From NCBI GenBank assembly GCA_018268955.1, contig JAFDVO010000019.1:191-64190 (forward strand): 64,000 bases of DNA, in the 5' to 3' direction. The position numbers and the translations under genes were made by a program. Source of the stretch: Acidobacteriota bacterium (GTDB lineage Bacteria > Acidobacteriota > Vicinamibacteria > Vicinamibacterales > CAVVIG01). Positions 36,159 through 46,115 of this stretch are shown here, one piece after another. Numbering within the stretch: the stretch's first letter is position 1; each line of letters starts with the position of its first letter. The notes under the pieces are model-generated. The model had not been told where the DNA came from and searched no databases. It saw nothing but the letters and a program-made list of their open reading frames with translations.

Positions 36159-36295
36159 TCGTGCCAGTCTACCAGAACCCCATCTGCAGCCAGGACGCGC
36201 CGCACCCCGGCCAGACGCCGATCTCGTCGTCTAACAGGAAGGGCTGTCGCACCGCGCGCGAAACGCCCATAATAGGAAGGTATTCAAGGAGCCCA

Positions 36296-36715
36296 ATGAG
36301 TCGACTCTCGATCGCGGCGCTGCTCGCGCTGGCGCTGTCCACGGCGGCGTGCAACAACAACACGACCACGTCGCCGACGAGCACGCCGTCGAGCACGACG
36401 GTGACCGACACCTTCAACGGCACACTGACCCGCAACGGCGCGGCGAACTTCGCGTTCAACGTCTCGGCGGCGGGAGCCGTCTACGCGACGCTCACCTCGG
36501 TGTCCGACCCGTCGGTCCCGGTCACGATGAGCCTGGGCATCTGGACTGCGGCCAGTTCGGTCTGCAGCGTGGTCATCACCAACGACTCGGCGCTGCAGGG
36601 GGCGATCCTCGCCGGCTCCGCCAGCGGCATCGGCCAGCTCTGTGTCCGCGTCTCCGACCCGGTCGGGGCGATCGCCAACCCTGTCGATTACCAGATCACC
36701 GTCGTCCACTACTAG
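36296..36715 (+). CDS. Small secreted lipoprotein
   Basis: 139-residue protein from ATG 36296, with AGGAG (about 36287-36291) upstream. It has a signal peptide with lipobox STAAC, a Thr/Ser-rich tether of about 20 residues (NNNTTTSPTSTPSS), then a beta-rich domain: DTFNGTLTRNGAANFAFNVSAAG, GIWTAASSVCSVVI and a C-terminal VDYQITVVHY. It resembles extracellular beta-sandwich lipoproteins common in Acidobacteriota. It stands alone on the plus strand inside a minus-strand envelope cluster and has its own strong terminator. Confidence 0.8.
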   Translation: MSRLSIAALLALALSTAACNNNTTTSPTSTPSSTTVTDTFNGTLTRNGAANFAFNVSAAGAVYATLTSVSDPSVPVTMSLGIWTAASSVCSVVITNDSALQGAILAGSASGIGQLCVRVSDPVGAIANPVDYQITVVHY

Positions 36716-36747
36716 GCGATAGGCGCCAGGCCACAGGCGCTCGATCG

Positions 36748-36778
36748 AAGGCTCGGCTGCGCCGAGCCTTTTCTTTTT
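36748..36778 (+). terminator. Rho-independent terminator of the lipoprotein gene
   Basis: Perfect 10-bp stem AAGGCTCGGC / GCCGAGCCTT around a TGC loop, followed by TTCTTTTT. Begins 32 nt after the stop codon at 36715. Confidence 0.93.
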
Positions 36779-36790
36779 GGGGTCGCGTAC

Positions 36791-36830
36791 AAAAGAAAAC
36801 GCGGACCCGGGCAATGCCTCGAGTCCGCGT
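36791..36830 (-). terminator. Rho-independent terminator of ompH/bamA transcripts
   Basis: On the minus strand, arms at 36823-36830 and 36799-36806 form an 8-bp stem (GTCCGCGT / ACGCGGAC) with an inner short stem, followed by TTTTCTTTT. Lies 63 nt downstream of the ompH stop, facing the terminator at 36748-36778. Confidence 0.82.
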
Positions 36831-36832
36831 GC

Positions 36833-36888
36833 GTTCAGTTCCGACTTCTCAGTTCTAACGTCTAACGTCTAACGTCTAAAGTCGGAAC
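36833..36888. repeat. TCTAACG heptad array
   Basis: Eight 7-nt units in register: GTTCAGT, TCCGACT, TCTCAGT, TCTAACG (three copies), TCTAAAG, TCGGAAC. It lies between the ompH stop and its terminator, so it would be transcribed in the ompH 3' untranslated region. Confidence 0.8.
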
Positions 36889-36892
36889 GCCG

Positions 36893-37558
36893 CTACTTGT
36901 TCGGCGCTGCGCTCTTGTCGAGGCGGGCGACCGCTTCGAGCGTCAGGTCGATGCCGGGCTCGGCCCAGATCACACCGGAGTCGCCCGCGCTGAAGAGCAC
37001 CTGCAGCCCCTTCTCCTTGGAGAGCGCCTCGAGCACCGGCATCAGCTTGGCCTGGAAGTCCTGCTGGAGCTGCTGCTGAAGCTCGGTGAGTTCCTGCTGC
37101 GCGTCCTGCTCGAATCGCTGCCCCTCGACCGTCTGGCGATCGATGTCCTTCTGGAGCTGCGCACGGGCCGCTTCGCTCATCACGCTGCCGCTCGTCTCGA
37201 GCTTCTGCTGGTTTGCCTGGAGCGCCTTCGCCTTGTCAGCCGCTTCGGTCTGCTTCTTCTGCGCGAGCGCGTTCACCTTGGCAGCGGCCGCCTTGCCGTC
37301 GGACGACAGCTGCGCGATCGCCTGCAGGTTCACGAAGCCGACCTTCGCGCCGACCGGGAATGGAGCGGGCGGCGGCGGGGCCTGCGGAGCGGGAGCGGCC
37401 TGTGCTGGCGGAGCAGCCGGCGCGGGCGCCGCAGGTGCGGGACGGCTGCCAGCCGCCGGCGCGGGACGGCTACCCGCGGCGGGCGCCTGAGCCTGGGCGA
37501 ACACCGGCGACGCGCTTACTGCGAGCGCGGCCGCCATCGCAATGGCGAAACCTTTCAT
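36893..37558 (-). CDS. ompH: OmpH/Skp-like periplasmic chaperone
   Basis: 221-residue periplasmic chaperone for outer-membrane proteins. Signal peptide (MKGFAIAMAAALAVSASPVFA), then an unusual Ala/Pro-rich linker of about 45 residues, then the Skp domain: KVGFVNLQAIAQLSSDGKAA, a long Gln/Lys/Ala-rich coiled coil, and the closing VLEALSKEKGLQVLFSAGDSGVIWA. ATG 37558 with AGGA a few nt upstream. 39 nt after bamA, the usual partner. Confidence 0.9.
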   Translation of the reverse strand: MKGFAIAMAAALAVSASPVFAQAQAPAAGSRPAPAAGSRPAPAAPAPAAPPAQAAPAPQAPPPPAPFPVGAKVGFVNLQAIAQLSSDGKAAAAKVNALAQKKQTEAADKAKALQANQQKLETSGSVMSEAARAQLQKDIDRQTVEGQRFEQDAQQELTELQQQLQQDFQAKLMPVLEALSKEKGLQVLFSAGDSGVIWAEPGIDLTLEAVARLDKSAAPNK

Positions 37559-37597
37559 TCCTGCAAATCCTTTCCTGTGTAAAACCCTTCGAGTGTA

Positions 37598-40333
37598 TCA
37601 GAACGTCGTACCCACGGCGAACCTGAACTGGAAGGCCTTCTGCAGCCGCAGGTAGTTGTTCCGCACGCCGCCGCGCTGCGGGTTGTACGCAAAGATCAGC
37701 CGGAACGGCACGTTCAGCACCGGCATGAAGAAGCGGATCTCGGCGCCGGTCGAGGTCTTGAACGCGCTGCGCTGCCCGTTGACCACGGTCTGAATCGCGG
37801 GAATCGTGCAGGTCCCATCGGGCTGCGGGGTGCACGTGCTGAGCGACACCGACTGGAGCGGCGGAGAGAGCAGCGGCGTCGGTGGCGTCACGATCTCTCG
37901 GATATCTTCCTTCCACCCGAACCCCTCGCCGGTGTTGCGCACCTGGCCTGCGTCGTAGAAGAGGATCAGGCGAACCGGTCCGGCGATCGAGAAAATCTGC
38001 TCCACGTTGAAGAGCAGGCTCTTGTTGCCGCCGAGCACCAGCCCGGTCTGCAGGTCAGCCGGCCCGATGGTGCGGAGGTCGAACCCGCGGACGCTGTACT
38101 CGCCGCCGAGGAACAGCTTCTCGAAGATGGGCAGGTCCGTGGTGCCGCCGTAGGTCCGAACGTACTCCACCTCGCCGCGCATGCCGAACGACATGCGGTT
38201 GTTCTGCTTGAAGAACGCCACCGCCTCGATCGACGGCTTGACGTACCGCGTGTTGCCGCCCAGCCCAGCGAGGTCGGTCGTGATGCTCAGGCGCTTGCCC
38301 GTCGTCGGGAAGATCGGCTGGTCCACCGAGTTGTAAATGAGGCTCGGCGAGACCTTGCTGATGATGCGCTCTCCGCCCGCGCCGATCAGCAGGGAGTCGC
38401 GCAAGTACGGGTTGCGCGCGAGGATCAACGGGTCGGTGAAGGCCGTGTTGATCTCCGTGACCCGCACGCGCTGGTAGCTGTAGTTCGTGAACGCGCGCGT
38501 GAACCCGCGGCCGACCGGGAAGCCGAAGGTCAGCGTGCCGCCGGTCGTGCGCTGCGTGAACTGGCTGACGTACCGGATGTCGCTGCGGAAGATGTTCGCG
38601 CCGCCCGTGATGTTCCGATCGAAGAGGAAGGGCTCGGTAAAGGACAGCGTGTAGTTCTGCGCGCGCTGGCCGCCCTGGAGCGACAGCGTGAGGCTCTCGC
38701 CCCGGCCGAGGAAGTTCGCCGTCTGGAACGAGAGCTGACCGAAGAACCCCTCGAACTGCGAGACACCGGCGCCGAACGTGAGCTGGTTTCGGTTCTGCTC
38801 TTCCAGCTTCATGCGGACGTCGACCTTGTTGTCCGCCGTCGGCACCTTGTCGACGTTGACGTCCTTGCCGGGTCCCTCGAGCGGCTTGAAGTACCCGAGC
38901 TGGTTCAGCCGCTTGATGCTGAACTTCAACGCCTCGGTGTTGAAGACGCCGTTCTCGTACAACCGCATCTCGCGGCGAATGACGTTGTCGCGCGTGGTCG
39001 TGTTGCCCGTGAAGGTGATCCGGTTGATGAAGTACTGCTTGCCTTCCTGGATCTGGAGGGTCACATCGACGCTCGGGTCGCCAGCCGGCTTGTCGTCCAC
39101 CGCCGCGAGCATCTTCGGCGCCTGCGCCTGTGACGGGTTCGGCTCGTCGCTGAACTTGTAGTCCGGGAACCCGGTGAACTCCATGTAGCCGCCCGCGCCG
39201 TAGATCTCCTGCGCCTTCTGGAAACCCTTCCGCACGAGCTTCTGGCTGTAGTACTCGCCCTTCTGCAGCTTGAACAGCGGCTTCAGCGCCTCGCTCTTCA
39301 CCACCGTGTTGCCCGCGACGTCGAAGCTGCTCACCTTGTACCGGTGCCCTTCGGTGACCGGCACGCGCAGTTCGATCCAGCGCGTCTTCTTGTCAGCCGA
39401 GTCGCCCAGCACCTTGACCTCCGGGTCGCCCACCTGCGCGCGGATGTACCCGTGGTCGCGGTAGTAGTCGAGCACCCGCTCGGCGTCTTCCTCGAACTTC
39501 GTCTCCTGGTACACGCCACGGCCGGAGATGAACGACAGCCACCAGTGCGCCCGGTTGTCCTTCATCTTGCGGCGGAGCCGCCGGTCGGAGATGTCCTTGT
39601 TCCCGACGAACTCGAGCTTGCGGATCTTCACCTTCGGCCCTTCACTCATCGTGAAGGTGACGTGCACGAGCTTCGGGCCGCCTTCGACCGGCTTGATCTC
39701 GTGGGTGACCTCCGCGCTCTGGAAGCCTTTCTCCTTCATCATGTCGCGCACGATCCCCTCGATCTTGCGGATGAGGGCCGGGTCGATGAAGGTGTCCAGG
39801 CGGATCTGCGCGTTCGCTTCCTTCAGCTTCTCGTCGATCTTCGTCGTCTCGAGCTTCTTCGAGCCCGTGAAGTCGACGACCTTCACGCGCTGCCGCTCCT
39901 CCATGTCGTACGTGATCAGCTTGCCCACCACGCCGTTGGAGAAGACGTAGTCCTCCACGTCGATCGACAGGTTGTCGAGGAAGTTGGTCGCCCACAGGCG
40001 CTTGAAGTCCTCGCGCAGCAGGTTCTCGGTGTCTTCCGTATACGGAACCCAGACACCCTGCGACGGCTGGCTCGCCTTCGCCTGGATGTAATAGAGGTAG
40101 GTCTGGATGTCGACGAGCGACGTGTTGCCCTGCGCCTGGAAGCATGGCGCAATCAGGTAGACCACCGGTCCCGACCCTGCTGGCGGCAGCGCACGCGGCG
40201 CCGGCACTGGCTGGCCGCAGATCGTCGCGGGGTTGCTCGCCGGGGGGGCGCCCGCCGGCTGCTGCGCGTACGCGGCTCCGGCCGCGAGCAGCAGCACCGT
40301 CGCCAGCGCACTCACTCGTAACGATTTGAACAT
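37598..40333 (-). CDS. bamA: Outer-membrane protein assembly factor BamA
   Basis: 911-residue protein from ATG 40333, with signal peptide ending in AAYA. POTRA repeats follow (for example VDFTGSKKLETTKIDEKL, LEFVGNKDISDRRLRRK, FDVAGNTVVKSEALKPLF, ITFTGNTTTRDNVIRREM), then a 16-strand barrel with the VRGF loop-6 motif in GGEYSVRGFD and a C-terminal aromatic (GTTF). It folds outer-membrane proteins. Odd features are an extended N-terminus before the first POTRA and a Cys pair (STCTPQPDGTC) in a late extracellular loop. A start seven codons earlier (40354) is possible. Confidence 0.95.
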   Translation of the reverse strand: MFKSLRVSALATVLLLAAGAAYAQQPAGAPPASNPATICGQPVPAPRALPPAGSGPVVYLIAPCFQAQGNTSLVDIQTYLYYIQAKASQPSQGVWVPYTEDTENLLREDFKRLWATNFLDNLSIDVEDYVFSNGVVGKLITYDMEERQRVKVVDFTGSKKLETTKIDEKLKEANAQIRLDTFIDPALIRKIEGIVRDMMKEKGFQSAEVTHEIKPVEGGPKLVHVTFTMSEGPKVKIRKLEFVGNKDISDRRLRRKMKDNRAHWWLSFISGRGVYQETKFEEDAERVLDYYRDHGYIRAQVGDPEVKVLGDSADKKTRWIELRVPVTEGHRYKVSSFDVAGNTVVKSEALKPLFKLQKGEYYSQKLVRKGFQKAQEIYGAGGYMEFTGFPDYKFSDEPNPSQAQAPKMLAAVDDKPAGDPSVDVTLQIQEGKQYFINRITFTGNTTTRDNVIRREMRLYENGVFNTEALKFSIKRLNQLGYFKPLEGPGKDVNVDKVPTADNKVDVRMKLEEQNRNQLTFGAGVSQFEGFFGQLSFQTANFLGRGESLTLSLQGGQRAQNYTLSFTEPFLFDRNITGGANIFRSDIRYVSQFTQRTTGGTLTFGFPVGRGFTRAFTNYSYQRVRVTEINTAFTDPLILARNPYLRDSLLIGAGGERIISKVSPSLIYNSVDQPIFPTTGKRLSITTDLAGLGGNTRYVKPSIEAVAFFKQNNRMSFGMRGEVEYVRTYGGTTDLPIFEKLFLGGEYSVRGFDLRTIGPADLQTGLVLGGNKSLLFNVEQIFSIAGPVRLILFYDAGQVRNTGEGFGWKEDIREIVTPPTPLLSPPLQSVSLSTCTPQPDGTCTIPAIQTVVNGQRSAFKTSTGAEIRFFMPVLNVPFRLIFAYNPQRGGVRNNYLRLQKAFQFRFAVGTTF

Positions 40334-40484
40334 GCAGCGCTTTCTATGGTTCACGCCCGCACGGGGCGCTGAAGTTCTTTACTTTACAGGATCTTAGACG
40401 GCCGTTGGGCGGCTGCGGCCGGGAGCAGGGGCAGATCGGCGCTGGGAAAGAGTCGGGCAGGGACCGCCTGCGCCAGAAACAGGA

Positions 40485-40510
40485 AGGGCAGAGCCTGTCG
40501 GCTCTGCCCT
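40485..40510 (-). terminator. Hairpin downstream of clpC
   Basis: Perfect 11-bp stem AGGGCAGAGCC / GGCTCTGCCCT with a 4-nt loop, about 30 nt after the clpC stop. On the minus strand it is followed by a mildly T-rich stretch (TTCCTGTTTC). Likely separates clpC from bamA transcription. Confidence 0.6.
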
Positions 40511-40539
40511 GTGAGACTTCCGGGTGGAACGTCCGGCAG

Positions 40540-42975
<2,436 letters not shown>

Positions 42976-43188
42976 CCGGCCTACCTAAGTGAAAGCAGAT
43001 GGTGATGGAGACACGGCGGCGATAACCTCATTATAAGGCATCGAGATCGCACCATCCGGCGTTTGCGGCTCACCCGCACGGCGTGCGGACGTTCCTCTTC
43101 TCTTGGACGCCCGTCTCGCAACGGACGTGCCTGTGTTCCGAAGTCAGAAGCTGGAAGTGGACGCCGGAACTCGACGCGCACCTGGCGG

Positions 43189-43848
43189 CTACTTGAGCGA
43201 CGCGAGCTTCTTCAGGTCGGTCTGGTCGAGCACGGTCCTCAGCGTCTTCACATCGTCGATGCCGCGGCCTTCGAGCTGGACCAGGAAGCGCTTGGCGACG
43301 ACGACGCTGAGCTCGCCGTTCCTGGTGCCCTTGTCCCACTTCTCCCAGCCAGGGTTGTCGTTGACCTTCACGGAGCGCTCGAAGCCGTCCTCGGTTTCCT
43401 TCTCGTACCCCGCGGCCATCATCATCGAGAAGGGCGCGAAGAGCAGCTGGTTGAACCCCGAGTCCATGATCTTCTGCTCGATCTCCGCGTCGCCCTTCTT
43501 GTAGGTGACCGAGGCCTGGGAGTACGCGAACGGAGCCGTCATCTTCTCGCCGGTGGGCTTGCCACGCTCCCAGCCGCCCACGCTCTCCGGCATGATGCCC
43601 TGGAGGTCGCGGAAGCTGACCGGGTCGACCGGCTTGGCGTCCGGGTCGCCGCCCGCCAGCCCCTTCGCCATCGCCTCGAAGCCCTTGGCGAGGTTCTCGG
43701 CACTCTTCTCCATGTCGCCCGAGTTCTTCTGGAGTTCCTCCGCGCTCTTCTGGATCTGCTCGGCAGCCTTCTCCTCATTCGACTTGCCGCACGCGGCGGT
43801 CGTGAAGACCAGCGCCATCAGGGCTGCGGCATACCATTGCACTCTCAT
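43189..43848 (-). CDS. Predicted lipoprotein with Ala/Lys/Glu-rich helical N-terminus
   Basis: 219-residue protein from ATG 43848 with AAGGAG about 7 nt upstream. Signal peptide with lipobox TTAAC, a helical heptad-like stretch (EEKAAEQIQKSAEELQKNSGDMEKSAENLAKG region, residues about 24-60), then a mixed domain with FRDLQGIMPESVGGWERGKP and a C-terminal VVVAKRFLVQLEGRGIDDVKTLRTVLD. Similar helix-plus-domain lipoproteins are found in other Gram-negatives but I cannot name the family. Lies between lolD and clpC; a 144-nt spacer separates it from lolD. Confidence 0.78.
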   Translation of the reverse strand: MRVQWYAAALMALVFTTAACGKSNEEKAAEQIQKSAEELQKNSGDMEKSAENLAKGFEAMAKGLAGGDPDAKPVDPVSFRDLQGIMPESVGGWERGKPTGEKMTAPFAYSQASVTYKKGDAEIEQKIMDSGFNQLLFAPFSMMMAAGYEKETEDGFERSVKVNDNPGWEKWDKGTRNGELSVVVAKRFLVQLEGRGIDDVKTLRTVLDQTDLKKLASLK

Positions 43849-43992
43849 CGAAGGTCTCCTTGGAAATGAAACAGCGCCATCTGGCCTCGGGACAGACGGC
43901 CGCCGTGTGAATCGACGTGGATTCTACCGTAGGGTATCGGATCGTCCCGCCCTCCATTGCAGGGCGATGCCTGAACCGGTGAGGCAGCGGGG

Positions 43993-44667
43993 CTACGCCG
44001 GCCGGAGTCGGCCACCCTCGAGCCGCAGGACGCGATCGCACGCAGCCGCGAGACGCGGGTTGTGCGTCGCGATCACGGACGTGAGCCCGTACGTGCGGTG
44101 CATGTCGCGCAACAGCCCGTGCAGCGACTCGGCGGTCTGCTCGTCGAGGTCCCCTGTCGGCTCGTCGGCAAGGAGCACCGACGGGCGCATCACGAGCGCA
44201 CGCGCCACCGCCACACGCTGCTGCTCGCCGCCGGACAACATGCCGGGGCGGTGCGTCAGCCGTTCGCCCAGGCCAACCCGCTGCAAGAGCTCCGTCGCCC
44301 GCACCGCCGCGTCTGCAGCCGGAATGCGCGCGATGCGCATGGGCATCGCCACGTTCTCCAGGGCGCTGAACTCCGGCAGCAGGTGGTGGAACTGAAACAC
44401 GAAGCCGACGTGGGCGTTGCGGAACGCGACGACCTCGGCCGGGACCATGGTGGTCAGGTTCGAGCCCCCGACCACCACCTCTCCCTGCTCGGCGCGATCG
44501 AGCCCGCCGAGCACGTGCAACAGCGTGCTCTTCCCCGCCCCGGACGCCCCGACGATGGCGACCATCTCGCCCTGCGCGACCTCGATGTCCAGATCGCGCA
44601 GCACCGTCAGCACCTTGCCGGCGTCGACGTAGCTCTTCACGATGGCGCGTGCGGAGATGAACGGCAT
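43993..44667 (-). CDS. lolD: Lipoprotein-releasing ABC ATPase LolD
   Basis: 224-residue MacB/LolD-type ATPase. Walker A GASGAGKST, Q-loop VFQFHHLLPEFSALENVAMP (typical LolD/MacB wording), signature LSGGEQQR, Walker B VLLADEPTGDLDE and switch His in IATHNP. With the permease encoded upstream (44810-46042) it extracts lipoproteins from the inner membrane for delivery to LolA. ATG 44667. The 142-nt spacer to the permease gene is filled by heptad arrays. Confidence 0.94.
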   Translation of the reverse strand: MPFISARAIVKSYVDAGKVLTVLRDLDIEVAQGEMVAIVGASGAGKSTLLHVLGGLDRAEQGEVVVGGSNLTTMVPAEVVAFRNAHVGFVFQFHHLLPEFSALENVAMPMRIARIPAADAAVRATELLQRVGLGERLTHRPGMLSGGEQQRVAVARALVMRPSVLLADEPTGDLDEQTAESLHGLLRDMHRTYGLTSVIATHNPRLAAACDRVLRLEGGRLRPA

Positions 44668-44681
44668 GGGGAGCGGTCAGG

Positions 44682-44811
44682 GTTCAGGGACTCGGGACTC
44701 GGGATTCGGGACGTCAGAGTAGCGATGAGCGTTCAGCGATGAGCGTCTAGCGTTTGGCGTTTAGCGTTTAGCGTTTAGCGATCAGCGATTAGCGATTAGC
44801 GATTAGCCGTT
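44682..44811. repeat. Double heptad array that runs into the lolC stop codon
   Basis: First run 44682-44716 (GTTCAGG, GACTCGG, GACTCGG, GATTCGG, GACGTCA). Second run 44721-44811 has 13 units in perfect register: AGCGATG, AGCGTTC, AGCGTTT, GGCGTTT, AGCGATC, AGCGATT types and AGCCGTT. The last unit overlaps the TAA of the permease gene (44810-44812). One of the cleanest arrays in the window. Confidence 0.85.
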
Positions 44812-46042
44812 ACTCGTACCTGAGCGCCTGGGCGGGGTCGAGCTTCGCCGCCTGGCGTGAGGGGTAGATCGTCGCGACGAAGGCGATGAGGATGGCCGAC
44901 ACCACGACGAGCGCGAAGTCGAGCGGCAGCACTTTGAACGGCACGTGCGAAATCTGGTACACGTCGACCGGCACCCGAATCAGCTTGTACGTGTCGAGCA
45001 CCTTCGAGATGCCGTAGCCGAGCGAGGCACCGACCGCGGTGCCCACGATGCCAATCACGAGCCCCTGCAGCATGAAGATGGTCGTCACGCTGCGTGCGCT
45101 CGCCCCCATGGTCTTCAGGATGGCGATGTCGCGATGCTTCTCCATCACGAGCAGGATCAGGGAGGCGACGATATTGAGGGCGGCGACCATGACGATGAGG
45201 CCGATCGTCAGCGAGATGGCGACCTTCTCGAGCCACAGCGCGGAAAAGAGCGACTGGTTCATGTCCGCCCAGTCCTGCGCGAACCAGCCCTCGCCGAGCT
45301 TCGCGCTGATCGCGTCGGCCGTCTCCGGTGCCCGGAACACATCATCCAGCCGCAGCTGGATCGCGTCGATGTCTTCCTTGTCGAGCAGGCGCTTCGCCAC
45401 GTCGAGCGACACGAAGCCGGTCTGCGAGTCGATTTCGTAGAGGCCGAGCGAGAAGACGCCCGCCACCCTGAGCCGGCGGGCACGTGGAATCATGCCCATC
45501 GGTGAGAGCGTGCCCTGGGGCGTGAGCACCGAGATGGAGTCGCCGACCTGGACGCCGAGTTGGGCGGCGAGGTCGCTGCCGAGCAGGATGGCGCCGGGTG
45601 TGTCGGGGTCTTCCTTCGTGAGATCCGCGAGGACGCCGCTGCGCATGGCGCGGCCAATGTCGGTGACCTGCGGCTCCACCGCCGGGTCGATGCCCTTGAT
45701 GTTGATGAACGCCTGATCGCCAGCGGCCGAGACCAGCGCCTTCCCGAGGATTGCCGGGGCTGCTCCGGTGACGTGCGGTTCACGCCGGAGCAGGTCGAGC
45801 TGCTGCTGGTAACCGCCCGTGATGCCGCCGCGCTTCCAGACGAAGATGTGCGGGTTCGAACCCAGGATCCGATCGCGCAGCTCACCCTGCAGTCCGGTCA
45901 TGAGCGCCAGCGCGATGACCAACGCCATGACGCCGACGACCACACCAAGCGTGGAGATCAGCGAAATCACGGAGATGAACGCCTGCTTCCGCTTGGCGAG
46001 CAGGTACCGCAGCGCAATCTGCAGTTCGAAGGGCACGTCCAC
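44810..46042 (-). CDS. lolC: Lipoprotein-releasing ABC permease (LolC/LolE type)
   Basis: 410-residue permease with four membrane helices: one near the N-terminus (ISVISLISTLGVVVGVMALVIALALMTG region, with the RYLLAKRKQAFISVIS motif of LolC/E), a large periplasmic domain (about 50-270), then three C-terminal helices with LMEKHRDIAILKTMGASA-type coupling helix and YPSRQAAKLDPAQALRYE. It pairs with LolD. Only one permease gene is seen, so a LolF-like homodimer is possible. GTG start at 46042. Confidence 0.93.
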   Translation of the reverse strand: MDVPFELQIALRYLLAKRKQAFISVISLISTLGVVVGVMALVIALALMTGLQGELRDRILGSNPHIFVWKRGGITGGYQQQLDLLRREPHVTGAAPAILGKALVSAAGDQAFINIKGIDPAVEPQVTDIGRAMRSGVLADLTKEDPDTPGAILLGSDLAAQLGVQVGDSISVLTPQGTLSPMGMIPRARRLRVAGVFSLGLYEIDSQTGFVSLDVAKRLLDKEDIDAIQLRLDDVFRAPETADAISAKLGEGWFAQDWADMNQSLFSALWLEKVAISLTIGLIVMVAALNIVASLILLVMEKHRDIAILKTMGASARSVTTIFMLQGLVIGIVGTAVGASLGYGISKVLDTYKLIRVPVDVYQISHVPFKVLPLDFALVVVSAILIAFVATIYPSRQAAKLDPAQALRYE

Positions 46043-46115
46043 GTGTAGAGCGTATCAGCGCCGGGGGCAAAGCTCTAACACGGAACCAACCGGGTCACGA
46101 CGGATCACGCCGTCC

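Noticed and set aside
44721-44811. Possible CRISPR-like repeat array
   Set aside because: Units are only 7 nt, contiguous and degenerate, with no spacers of fixed length and no cas genes in the window.
45851-45862. GGGTTCGAACCC resembling a tRNA T-arm
   Set aside because: It lies inside the well-conserved lolC-type coding region (codons for GSNPH). No acceptor, D or anticodon stems can be drawn around it.
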